Source of the DNA: Rhipicephalus microplus | Lineage: Eukaryota > Arthropoda > Arachnida > Ixodida > Ixodidae | Length of the DNA: 64,000 bases | Reading direction: 5' to 3' | NCBI RefSeq assembly: GCF_043290135.1 | Contig: NC_134703.1 | Coordinates: 108,014,005-108,078,004 of the forward strand | Part shown: one piece after another, positions 1-10,145 of the stretch | How positions within the stretch are numbered: the stretch's first letter is position 1 | Layout: every line of letters begins with the position of its first letter | Notes under the pieces: model-generated | Database searches by the model: none | Seen by the model: the letters and a program-made list of their open reading frames with translations, nothing else | Told to the model about the DNA's origin: nothing | Translations under genes and position numbers: made by a program

Positions 1-604
1 TGTAACTGTTGGTTGGACTCTTTCACCGGCCGCTATAGCTCTGTGGTAGAGCACTGGTCTCGTAAACCAGGGGTCGTGAGTTCTAACCTCACTGACGGAA
101 TTAGTTCCTTTATTACTTTTATGGGTAGTCATAAACTTTCGGATAACGAGGAACCAGTTTTTCCTCGTATGGCGACAGCTGTGCTTTGATGCAAATGTTG
201 GTTGGACACTTTCATCGGCCGGTATAGCTCAGTGGTAGAGCACTGGTCTTGTAAACCAGGGGTCGTGAGTTTAAACCTCACTGGCGGCAATAGTTATTTT
301 TATTATTTTTATGGGTACTCATGAACGTTCGGATAACGAGCAAACAGTTTTCCCTCGTATAGCGTCAGCTGTGCTTTGATGTAACTGTTTGTTGGACGCT
401 GTCACCGGCCGCTATAGCTCAGTGGTAGAGCACTGGTCTCGTAAACCAGGGTTGGTGAGTTCAAGCCTCACTGGCGGCATTAGTTATTTTTATTATTTTT
501 ATGGTTATTCATGAACGTTCGGATAACGAGAAACCAGTTTTTTCTCGTATAGCAACAGCTGTGATTTGATGTAACTGTTGGTTGGACGCTTTCACCGGCC
601 GCTA

Positions 605-615
605 TAGCTCAGTGG
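605..615 (+). promoter_or_regulatory. Internal A box of the consensus tRNA
   Basis: TAGCTCAGTGG fits the TRGCNNAGYNGG-type A box recognised by TFIIIC. It is kept in most units. Recurrent losses are CTCTGTGG (for example 29, 788, 2304), GGTAAGTGG (8752 and its relatives), CTCATTGG (16898 and its relatives) and CTCAGTAGT (for example 21251, 41500). Confidence 0.8.
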
Positions 616-647
616 TAGAGCACTGGTCTCGTAAACCAGGGGTCGTG

Positions 648-658
648 AGTTCAAACCT
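648..658 (+). promoter_or_regulatory. Internal B box of the consensus tRNA
   Basis: AGTTCAAACCT occupies the T-arm position of the B box (consensus GGTTCRANYCC). The core GTTCAA.CC is kept, while the first G and last C differ. Variants are GTTCAAGCC (the GGGTTGGTGAG class), GTTCTAACC and GTTTTAACC. TFIIIC affinity of this B box may be moderate; that is inference. Confidence 0.65.
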
Positions 659-676
659 CACTGGCGGCATTAGTTA

Positions 677-690
677 TTTTTATTATTTTT
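677..690 (+). terminator. RNA polymerase III terminator T-runs
   Basis: Two T5 runs (677-681 and 686-690) begin 8 nt after the tRNA 3' end. Nearly every spacer in the array has the same arrangement, giving each unit its own Pol III stop. Spacer variants such as TTTTCATTATTTTCATGG keep at least one T4 run. Confidence 0.75.
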
Positions 691-1355
691 ATGGTTATTC
701 ATGAACGTTCGGATAACGAGAAACCAGTTTTCCCGCATATAGCGACAGCTGTGCTTTGATGTAACTGTTGGTTGGACTCTTTCACCGGCCGCTATTGCTC
801 TGTGGTAGAGCACTGGTCTCGTAAACCAGGGGTCGTGAGTTCTAACCTCACTGACGGAATTAGTTCCTTTATTACTTTTATGGGTAGTCATAAACTTTTG
901 GATAACGAGGAACCAGTTTTTCCTCGTATGGCGACAGCTGTGCTTTGATGCAAATGTTGGTTGGACACTTTCATCGGCCGGTATAGCTCAGTGGTAGAGC
1001 ACTGGTCTTGTAAACCAGGGGTCGTGAGTTTAAACCTCGCTGGCGGCAATAGTTATTTTTATTATTTTTATGGGTACTCATGAACGTTCGGATAACGAGC
1101 AAACAGTTTTCCCTCGTATAGCGTCAGCTGTGCTTTGATGTAACTGTTTGTTGGACGCTGTCACCGGCCGCTATAGCTCAGTGGTAGAGCACTGGTCTCG
1201 TAAACCAGGGTTGGTGAGTTCAAGCCTCACTGGCGGCATTTGTTATTTTTATAATTTTATGGGTAGTCATAAACTTTCGGATAACGAGCAACCAGTTTTT
1301 TTTCGTATAGCGACAGCTGTGCTTTGATGCAAATGTTGGTTGGACGCTGTCACCG

Positions 1356-1427
1356 GCCGCTATAGCTCAGTGGTAGAGCACTGGTCTCGTAAACCAGGGG
1401 ACGTGAGTTCAAACCTCACTGGCGGCA
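1356..1427 (+). tRNA. tRNA-Thr(CGT), intact
   Basis: All four stems pair and the loop CTCGTAA gives CGT. The variable region is GGGAC instead of GGGTC. It is followed by the ATATTTCTTATGG spacer variant seen in several units. Confidence 0.88.
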
Positions 1428-2872
1428 TTAGTTATTTTTATATTTCTTATGGTTACTCAGGAACGTTCGGATAACGAGGAACCAGTTTTCCCTCGTATAG
1501 CGTCCGCTGTGCTTTGATGTAACTGTTGGTTGGACGCTGTCACCGGCCGCTATAGCTCAGTGGTAGAGCACTGGTCTTGTAAACCAGGGGTCGTGAGTTC
1601 AAACCTCACCGGCGGAATTAGTTCCTTTATTATTTTTATGGGTACTCAGAAACGTTCGGATAATGAGGAACCAGTTTTCCCTCGTATGGCGACAGCTGTG
1701 CTTTAATGCAAATGTTGGTTGGACACTTTCATCGGCAGCTATAGCTCAGTGGTAGAGCACTGGTCTTGTAAACCAGGGGTCGTGAGTTGAAACCTCTCTG
1801 GCGTCATTAGTGATTTTTATTATTTTTATGGTTATTCATGAACGTTCGGATAACGAGAAACCAGTTTTCCCGCATATAGCGACAGCTGTGCTTTGATGTA
1901 ACTGTTGGTTGGACTCTTTCACCGGCCGCTATAGCTCAGTGGTAGAGCACTGGTCTTGTAAACCAGGGGTCGTGAGTTCAAACCTCACTGGCGGAATTAG
2001 TTCCTTTATTATTTTTATGGGTACTCAGAAACGTTCGGATAATGAGGAACCAGTTTTCCCTCGTATGGCGACAGCTGTGCTTTAATGCAAATGTTGGTTG
2101 GACACTTTCATCGGCTGCTATAGCTCAGTAGTAGAGCACTGGTCTTGTAAACCTGGGGTCGTGAGTTGAAACCTCACTGGCGTCGTTAGTGATTTTTATT
2201 ATTTTTATGGTTATTCATGAACGTTCGGATAACGAGAAACCAGTTTTCCCGCATATAGCGACAGCTGTGCTTTGATGTAACTGTTGGTTGGACTCTTTCA
2301 CCGGCCGCTATAGCTCTGTGGTAGAGCACTGGTCTCGTAAACCAGGGGTCGTGAGTTCTAACCTCACTGACGGAATTAGTTCCTTTATTACTTTTATGGG
2401 TAGTCATAAACTTTCGGATAACGAGGAACCAGTTTTTCCTCGTATGGCGACAGCTGTGCTTTGATGCAAATGTTGGTTGGACACTTTCATCGGCCGGTAT
2501 AGCTCAGTGGTAGAGCACTGGTCTTGTAAACCAGGGGTCGTGAGTTTAAACCTCACTGGCGGCAATAGTTATTTTTATTATTTTTATGGGTACTCATGAA
2601 CGTTCGGATAACGAGCAAACAGTTTTCCCTCGTATAGCGTCAGCTGTGCTTTGATGTAACTGTTTGTTGGACGCTGTCACCGGCCGCTATAGCTCAGTGG
2701 TAGAGCACTGGTCTCGTAAACCAGGGTTGGTGAGTTCAAGCCTCACTGGCGGCATTAGTTATTTTTATTATTTTTATGGTTATTCATGAACGTTCGGATA
2801 ACGAGAAACCAGTTTTTTCTCGTATAGCAACAGCTGTGATTTGATGTAACTGTTGGTTGGACGCTTTCACCG

Positions 2873-2944
2873 GCCGCTATAGCTCAGTGGTAGAGCACTG
2901 GTCTCGTAAACCAGGGGTCGTGAGTTCAAACCTCACTGGCGGCA
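2873..2944 (+). tRNA. tRNA-Thr(CGT), intact
   Basis: Identical to the consensus copy at 598 over the tRNA body. The next unit (3063) is degenerate, with GCCGCCT acceptor and CTAGT anticodon stem, showing how intact and defective copies alternate. Confidence 0.9.
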
Positions 2945-3251
2945 TTAGTTATTTTTATTATTCTTATGGTTACTCATGAACGTTCGGATAACGAGCAACC
3001 AGTTTTCCCTAGTATAGCGTCAGCTGTGCTTTGATGTAACTGTTGGTTGGACGCTGTCACCGGCCGCCTTAGCTCAGTGGTAGAGCACTAGTCTCGTAAA
3101 CCAGGGGTCGTGAGTTCAAACCTCACTGGCGGCATTAGTTCCTTTATTATTTTTATGGTTACTCATGAACGTTCGGATAACGAGGAACCAGTTTTTTCTC
3201 GTATACCAACTGCTGTGCTTTGATGCAACTTTTGGTTCGACACTTTCACCG

Positions 3252-3322
3252 GCCGCTATGCTCAGTGGTAGAGCACTGGTCTCGTAAACCAGGGGTCGTG
3301 AGTTCAAACCTCACTGGCGGCA
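3252..3322 (+). pseudogene. tRNA-Thr(CGT) with 1-nt deletion after the acceptor
   Basis: GCTATGCTC replaces GCTATAGCTC, so one base of the acceptor/D-arm junction and A box is lost (71 nt). The anticodon and T arms are intact. The same lesion is at 5527, 8182 and 12351, spread by the 2.65-kb and 4169-bp duplications. The A box is damaged, so transcription is doubtful. Confidence 0.75.
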
Positions 3323-6300
3323 TTAGTTATTTTTATTATTTTTATGGTTATTCATGAACGTTCGGATAACGAGAAACCAGTTTTCCCGCATATAGCGACA
3401 GCTGTGCTTTGATGTAACTGTTGGTTGGACTCTTTCACCGGCCGCTATAGCTCTGTGGTAGAGCACTGGTCTCGTAAACCAGGGGTCGTGAGTTCTAACC
3501 TCACTGACGGAATTAGTTCCTTTATTACTTTTATGGGTAGTCATAAACTTTTGGATAACGAGGAACCAGTTTTTCCTCGTATGGCGACAGCTGTGCTTTG
3601 ATGCAAATGTTGGTTGGACACTTTCATCGGCCGGTATAGCTCAGTGGTAGAGCACTGGTCTTGTAAACCAGGGGTCGTGAGTTTAAACCTCGCTGGCGGC
3701 AATAGTTATTTTTATTATTTTTATGGGTACTCATGAACGTTCGGATAACGAGCAAACAGTTTTCCCTCGTATAGCGTCAGCTGTGCTTTGATGTAACTGT
3801 TTGTTGGACGCTGTCACCGGCCGCTATAGCTCAGTGGTAGAGCACTGGTCTCGTAAACCAGGGTTGGTGAGTTCAAGCCTCACTGGCGGCATTTGTTATT
3901 TTTATAATTTTATGGGTAGTCATAAACTTTCGGATAACGAGCAACCAGTTTTTTTTCGTATAGCGACAGCTGTGCTTTGATGCAAATGTTGGTTGGACGC
4001 TGTCACCGGCCGCTATAGCTCAGTGGTAGAGCACTGGTCTCGTAAACCAGGGGACGTGAGTTCAAACCTCACTGGCGGCATTAGTTATTTTTATATTTCT
4101 TATGGTTACTCAGGAACGTTCGGATAACGAGGAACCAGTTTTCCCTCGTATAGCGTCCGCTGTGCTTTGATGTAACTGTTGGTTGGACGCTGTCACCGGC
4201 CGCTATAGCTCAGTGGTAGAGCACTGGTCTTGTAAACCAGGGGTCGTGAGTTCAAACCTCACTGGCGGAATTAGTTCCTTTATTATTTTTATGGGTACTC
4301 AGAAACGTTCGGATAATGAGGAACCAGTTTTCCCTCGTATGGCGACAGCTGTGCTTTAATGCAAATGTTGGTTGGACACTTTCATCGGCAGCTATAGCTC
4401 AGTGGTAGAGCACTGGTCTTGTAAACCAGGGGTCGTGAGTTGAAACCTCTCTGGCGTCATTAGTGATTTTTATTATTTTTATGGTTATTCATGAACGTTC
4501 GGATAACGAGAAACCAGTTTTCCCGCATATAGCGACAGCTGTGCTTTGATGTAACTGTTGGTTGGACTCTTTCACCGGCCGCTATAGCTCTGTGGTAGAG
4601 CACTGGTCTCGTAAACCAGGGGTCGTGAGTACTAACCTCACTGACGGAATTAGTTCCTTTATTACTTTTATGGGTAGTCATAAACTTTCGGATAACGAGG
4701 AACCAGTTTTTCCTCGTATGGCGACAGCTGTGCTTTGATGCAAATGTTGGTTGGACGCTTTCATTGGCCGGTATAGCTCAGTGGTAGAGCACTGGTCTTG
4801 TAAACCAGGGGTCGTGAGTTTAAACCTCACTGGCGGCAATAGTTATTTTTATTATTTTTATGGGTACTCATGAACGTTCGGATAACGAGCAAACAGTTTT
4901 CCCTCGTATAGCGTCAGCTGTGCTTTGATGTAACTGTTTGTTGGACGCTGTCACCGGCCGCTATAGCTCAGTGGTAGAGCACTGGTCTCGTAAACCAGGG
5001 TTGGTGAGTTCAAGCCTCACTGGCGGCATTAGTTATTTTTATTATTTTTATGGTTATTCATGAACGTTCGGATAACGAGAAACCAGTTTTTTCTCGTATA
5101 GCAACAGCTGTGATTTGATGTAACTGTTGGTTGGACGCTTTCACCGGCTGCTATAGCTCAGTGGTAGAGCACTGGTCTTGTAAACCAGGGGTCGTGAGTT
5201 CAAACCTCACTGGCGGCATTAGTTATTTTTATTATTCTTATGGTTACTCATGAACGTTCGGATAACGAGCAGCCAGTTTTCCCTAGTATAGCGTCAGCTG
5301 TGCTTTGATGTAACTGTTGGTTGGACGCTGTCACCGGCCGCCTTAGCTCAGTGGTAGAGCACTAGTCTCGTAAACCAGGGGTCGTGAGTTCAAACCTCAC
5401 TGGCGGCATTAGTTATTTTTATTATTCTTATGGTTACTCATGAACGTTCGGATAACGAGGAACCAGTTTTTTCTCGTATACCAACTGCTGTGCTTTGATG
5501 CAACTTTTGGTTCGACACTTTCACCGGCCGCTATGCTCAGTGGTAGAGCACTGGTCTCGTAAACCAGGGGTCGTGAGTTCAAACCTCACTGGCGGCATTA
5601 GTTATTTTTATATTTCTTATGGTTACTCAGGAACGTTCGGATAACGAGGAACCAATTTTCCCTCGTATAGGTTCCGCTGTGCTTTGATGTAACTGTTGGT
5701 TGGACGCTGTCACCGGCCGCTATAGCTCAGTGGTAGAGCACTGGTCTTGTAAACCAGGGGTCGTGAGTTCAAACCTCACTGGCGGAATTAGTTCCTTTAT
5801 TATTTTTATGGGTACTCAGAAACGTTCGGATAATGAGGAACCAGTTTTCCCTCGTATGGCGACAGCTGTGCTTTAATGCAAATGTTGGTTGGACACTTTC
5901 ATCGGCTGCTATAGCTCAGTGGTAGAGCACTGGTCTTGTAAACCAGGGGTCGTCAGTTGAAACCTCACTGGCGTCATTAGTGATTTTTATTATTTTTATG
6001 GTTATTCATGAACGTTCGGATAACGAGAAAATAGTTTTCCCGCATATAGCGACAGCTGTGCTTTGATGTAACTGTTGGTTGGACTCTTTCACCGGCCGCT
6101 ATAGCTCTGTGGTAGAGCACTGGTCTCGTAAACCAGGGGTCGTGAGTTCTAACCTCACTGACGGAATTAGTTCCTTTATTACTTTTATGGGTAGTCATAA
6201 ACTTTCGGATAACGAGGAACCAGTTTTTCCTCGTATGGCGACAGCTGTGCTTTGATGCAAATGTTGGTTGGACACTTTCATCGGCCGGTATAGCTCAGTG

Positions 6301-7991
6301 GTAGAGCACTGGTCTTGTAAACCAGGGGTCGTGAGTTTAAACCTCGCTGGCGGCAATAGTTATTTTTATTATTTTTATGGGTACTCATGAACGTTCGGAT
6401 AACGAGCAAACAGTTTTCCCTCGTATAGCGTCAGCTGTGCTTTGATGTAACTGTTTGTTGGACGCTGTCACCGGCCGCTATAGCTCAGTGGTAGAGCACT
6501 GGTCTCGTAAACCAGGGTTGGTGAGTTCAAGCCTCACTGGCGGCATTTGTTATTTTTATAATTTTATGGGTAGTCATAAACTTTCGGATAACGAGGAACC
6601 AGTTTTTTTTTCGTATAGCGACAGCTGTGCTTTGATGCAAATGTTGGTTGGACGCTGTCACCGGCCGCTATAGCTCAGTGGTAGAGCACTGGTCTCGTAA
6701 ACCAGGGGACGTGAGTTCAAACCTCACTGGCGGCATTAGTTATTTTTATATTTCTTATGGTTACTCAGGAACGTTCGGATAACGAGGAACCAGTTTTCCC
6801 TCGTATAGCGTCCGCTGTGCTTTGATGTAACTGTTGGTTGGATGCTCTCACCGGCCGCTATAGCTCAGTGGTAGAGCACTGGTCTTGTAAACCAGGGGTC
6901 GTGAGTTCAAACCTCACTGGCGGAATTAGTTCCTTTATTATTTTTATGGGTACTCAGAAACGTTCGGATAATGAGGAACCAGTTTTCCCTCGTATGGCGA
7001 CAGCTGTGCTTTAATGCAAATGTTGGTTGGACACTTTCATCGGCTGCTATAGCTCAGTGGTAGAGCACTGGTCTTGTAAACCAGGGGTCGTGAGTTGAAA
7101 CCTCACTGGCGTCATTAGTGATTTTTATTATTTTTATGGTTATTCATGAACGTTCGGATAACGAGAAACCAGTTTTCCCGCATATAGCGACAGCTGTGCT
7201 TTGATGTAACTGTTGGTTGGACTCTTTCACCGGCCGCTATAGCTCTGTGGTAGAGCACTGGTCTCGTAAACCAGGGGTCGTGAGTTCTAACCTCACTGAC
7301 GGAATTAGTTCCTTTATTACTTTTATGGGTAGTCATAAACTTTCGGATAACGAGGAACCAGTTTTTCCTCGTATGGCGACAGCTGTGCTTTGATGCAAAT
7401 GTTGGTTGGACACTTTCATTGGCCGGTATAGCTCAGTGGTAGAGCACTGGTCTTGTAAACCAGGGGTCGTGAGTTTAAAACTCACTGGCGGCAATAGTTA
7501 TTTTTATTATTTTTATGGGTACTCATGAACGTTCGGATAACGAGCAAACAGTTTTCCCTCGTATAGCGTCAGCTGTGCTTTGATGTAACTGTTTGTTGGA
7601 CGCTGTCACCGGCCGCTATAGCTCAGTGGTAGAGCACTGGTCTCGTAAACCAGGGTTGGTGAGTTCAAGCCTCACTGGCGGCATTAGTTATTTTTATTAT
7701 TTTTATGGTTATTCATGAACGTTCGGATAACGAGAAACCAGTTTTTTCTCGTATAGCAACAGCTGTGATTTGATGTAACTGTTGGTTGGACGCTTTCACC
7801 GGCTGCTATAGTTCAGTGGTAGAGCACTGGTCTTGTAAACCAGGGGTCGTGAGTTCAAACCTCACTGGCGGCATTAGTTATTTTTATTATTCTTATGGTT
7901 ACTCATGAACGTTCGGATAACGAGCAACCAGTTTTCCCTAGTATAGCGTCAGCTGTGCTTTGATGTAACTGTTGGTTGGACGCTGTCACCG

Positions 7992-8063
7992 GCCGCCTTA
8001 GCTCAGTGGTAGAGCACTAGTCTCGAAAACCAGGGGTCGTGAGTTCAAACCTCACTGGCGGCA
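7992..8063 (+). tRNA. tRNA-Thr-like unit with CGA (Ser) anticodon
   Basis: The anticodon loop is CTCGAAA, so positions 34-36 read CGA (codon TCG, Ser) in a tRNA-Thr body: a single T36-to-A change. The anticodon stem also has an A-C mismatch (CTAGT/ACCAG) and the acceptor ends CCT instead of CTA (T7-T mismatch). It is probably a decaying copy, but would be a missense tRNA if expressed and charged with Thr. An identical copy lies 4169 bp downstream. Confidence 0.7.
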
Positions 8064-8751
8064 TTAGTTATTTTTATTATTCTTATGGTTACTCATGAAC
8101 GTTCGGATAACGAGGAACCAGTTTTTTCTCGTATACCAACTGCTGTGCTTTGATGCAACTTTTGGTTCGACACTTTCACCGGCCGCTATGCTCAGTGGTA
8201 GAGCACTGGTCTCGTAAACCAGGGGTCGTGAGTTCAAACCTCACTGGCGGCATTAGTTATTTTTATTATTTTTATGGTTATTCATGAACGTTCGGATAAC
8301 GAGAAACCAGTTTTTTCTCGCATAGCAACAGCTGTGATTTGATGTAACTGTTGGTTGGACGCTTTCACCGGCTGCTATAGCTCAGTGGTAGAGCACTGGT
8401 CTTGTAAACCAGGGGTCGTGAGTTCAAACCTCACTGGCGGCATTAGTTATTTTTATTATTCTTATGGTTACTCATGAACGTTCGGATAACGAGGAACCAG
8501 TTTTCCTTAGTATAGCGTCAGCTGTGCTTTGATGTAACTGTTGGTTGGACGCTGTCACCGGCCGCTTTAGCTCAGTGGTAGAGCACTAGTCTCGTAAACC
8601 AGGGTTGGTGAGTTCAAGCCTCACTGGCGGCATTAGTTTTTTTTTGTTATTTTTATGGTTATTCATGAACGTTCGGATAACGAGGAACCAGTTTTCCCTC
8701 GTATGGCGACAGCTGTGCTTTGATGCAAATGTTGGTTGGACACTTTCATCG

Positions 8752-8823
8752 GCCGCTATAGGTAAGTGGTAGAGCAGTGGTCTTGTAAACCAGGGGTCTT
8801 GAGTTCAAACCTCACTGGCGGCA
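8752..8823 (+). pseudogene. tRNA-Thr(TGT) with destroyed A box (GGTAAGTGG)
   Basis: TAGGTAAGTGG replaces TAGCTCAGTGG. This destroys the D stem (GGTA versus GAGC) and the A box, and creates the 8-mer AGGTAAGT, a perfect eukaryotic 5' splice-donor consensus. The anticodon stem also has GTGGT. The class recurs at 12921, 19166, 31656 and 37901. A tRNA product is unlikely. Confidence 0.75.
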
Positions 8824-9058
8824 TTAGTTATTTTTATTATTTTGTGGTTAGTCATGAACGTTCGGATAACTAGGAACTAGCTTTCCCTCGTATAGCGTCA
8901 GCTGTGCTTTCATGCAGCTGTTGGTTGGACGCTGTCACCGGCCGCTATAGCTCAGTTGTAGAGCACTGGTCTCGTAAACCAGGGGTCGTGAGTTCAAACC
9001 TCACTGGCGGCATTAGTTATTTTTATATTTCTTATGGTTACTCAGGAACGTTCGGATA

Positions 9059-9081
9059 ACGAGGAACCAGTTTTCCCTCGT
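9059..9081 (+). other. Spacer inverted repeat ACGAGG...CCTCGT
   Basis: A 6-bp perfect inverted repeat (9059-9064 with 9076-9081) around an 11-nt loop in the middle of the spacer. It recurs in every unit whose spacer reads ACGAGGAACCAG...CCTCGT. Spacers with ACGAGA or TTGAGG lose one or more pairs, so the stem is not strictly conserved. No function is known to me. Confidence 0.5.
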
Positions 9082-9699
9082 ATAGCGTCCGCTGTGCTTT
9101 GATGTAACTGTTGGTTGGACGCTGTCACCGGCCGCTATAGCTCAGTGGTAGAGCACTGGTCTTGTAAACCAGGGGTCGTGAGTTCAAACCTCACTGGCGG
9201 AATTAGTTCCTTCATTATTTTTATGGGTACTCATAAACGTTCGGATAACCAGGAACCAGTTTTCTCTCGTATGGCGACAGCAGTGCTTTGATGCAAATGT
9301 TGGTTGGACACTTTCATCGGCCGCTATAGCTGAGTGGTAGAGCACTGGTCTTGTAAACCAGGGGTCGTGAGTTCAAACCTCACTGGCGGCATTAATTATT
9401 TTTATTATTCTTATGGTTACTCATGAACGTTCGGATAACGAGGAACTAGTTTTTTCTCGTATACCAACTGCTGTGCTTTGATGTAACTGTTGGTTGGACG
9501 CTGTCACGGGCCGCTATAGCTCAGTGGTAGAGCACTGGTCTCGTAAACCAGGGGTCGTGAGTTCAAACCTCACTGGCGGATTTACTTATTTTTATTATTT
9601 TTGTTGGTATTCATGAACGTTCGGATAACGAGAAACTAGTTTTCCCTCGTATAGCAACAGCTGTGATTTGATGTAACTGTTGGTTGGACGCTTTCACCG

Positions 9700-9771
9700 G
9701 CCGCTATAGCTCAGTGGTAGAGCACTGGTCTCGTGAACCAGGAGTCGTGAGTTTTAACCTCACTGGCGGCA
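9700..9771 (+). tRNA. tRNA-Thr(CGT), A37-to-G class
   Basis: The anticodon loop is CTCGTGA: CGT is kept but position 37 is G instead of A. The T loop reads TTTTAAC. The class recurs at 13869, 20113, 26359, 32603, 38091, 40931, 41878, 42447, 43395, 44906, 46793, 54480, 60724 and 62423. Thr tRNAs normally carry t6A at A37, which these copies could not receive. Confidence 0.8.
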
Positions 9772-10073
9772 TTAGTTATTTTCATTATTTTTATGGGTAC
9801 TCATGAACGTTCGGATAACGAGAAACCAGTTTTTCCTCGTATAGCAGCAGCTGTGCTTTGATGCAACTGTTGGCTGGACGCTTTCACAGGCCGCTATAGC
9901 TCAGTGGTAGAGCACTGGTCTTGTAAACCAGGGGTCGTGAGTTCAAAGCTCACTGGCGGCATTTTTTATTTTCAATAGTTTTATACATGATTGTTCGGAT
10001 AACGAGGGACCGGTTTTCCCTCGTATAGCGTCAGTTGTGCTTTGATGCAACTGTTGGCTGGACGCTTTCACAG

Positions 10074-10145
10074 GCCGCTATAGCTCAGTGGTAGAGCACT
10101 GGTCTTGTAAACCAGGGGCCGTGAGTTCAAACCTCACTGGCGGCA
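10074..10145 (+). tRNA. tRNA-Thr(TGT), intact
   Basis: Complete cloverleaf with loop CTTGTAA (anticodon TGT, reads ACA) and variable region GGGCC. Reference copy of the TGT type in segment 2; repeated at 14243. Confidence 0.88.

Larger units (their letters stand above)
598..669 (+). tRNA. tRNA-Thr(CGT), consensus copy
   Basis: This is a textbook copy of the array consensus and a good reference for the rest. It is 72 nt without CCA. All acceptor (7 bp, one T-G), D (4 bp), anticodon (5 bp) and T (5 bp) pairs form. The anticodon loop CTCGTAA puts CGT at 34-36 (reads ACG, Thr) with T33 and A37. It would charge threonine for cytosolic translation. The A box is TAGCTCAGTGG and the B-box region AGTTCAAACCT. 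The T loop is TTCAAAC rather than the usual TTCGAxC, a feature of the whole family. Confidence 0.93.
1..6310 (+). tRNA. tRNA-Thr tandem array, segment 1 (34 units)
   Basis: Thirty-four tRNA-Thr-like genes, all on the + strand. Start of each 72-nt unit, with c = anticodon CGT and u = TGT: 29c 218u 408c 598c 788c 977u 1167c 1356c 1546u 1735u 1925u 2114u 2304c 2493u 2683c 2873c 3063c 3252c 3441c 3630u 3820c 4009c 4199u 4388u 4578c 4767u 4957c 5147u 5337c 5527c 5716u 5905u 6095c 6284u. The consensus folds into a cloverleaf: acceptor GCCGCTA/TGGCGGC, D stem GCTC/GAGC, anticodon stem CTGGT/ACCAG, T stem GTGAG/CTCAC, discriminator A. Common defects here are GCCGGTA (G-G mismatch in the acceptor), CTCTGTGG in place of CTCAGTGG, and TGACGGA or TGGCGGA at the acceptor 3' side (G1-A71 mismatch). 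Spacers of ~118 nt hold T-runs and no gene. Start calls were made by eye and should be good to about a base. Confidence 0.93.
788..8250 (+). repeat. ~2.65-kb (14-unit) higher-order repeat
   Basis: Units recur with offsets of 2653-2655 bp: 788, 977, 1167, 1356, 1546, 1735 match 3441, 3630, 3820, 4009, 4199, 4388, which match 6095, 6284, 6474, 6664, 6854, 7043. Units 4767-5527 match 7422-8182. A parallel 2275-bp (12-unit) offset links 29-598 with 2304-2873, and units 1925-2114 are a 2-unit (379-bp) insertion. Diagnostic variants (1-nt deletion, GCCGGTA, CTCTGTGG) travel together. Confidence 0.8.

Noticed and set aside
670..891. Antisense 73-residue ORF repeated many times through the array (also 2186, 3323, 4460, 7115 and others)
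   Set aside because: It runs antisense through a tRNA unit and its spacer and recurs only because the repeat does. No independent coding signal.
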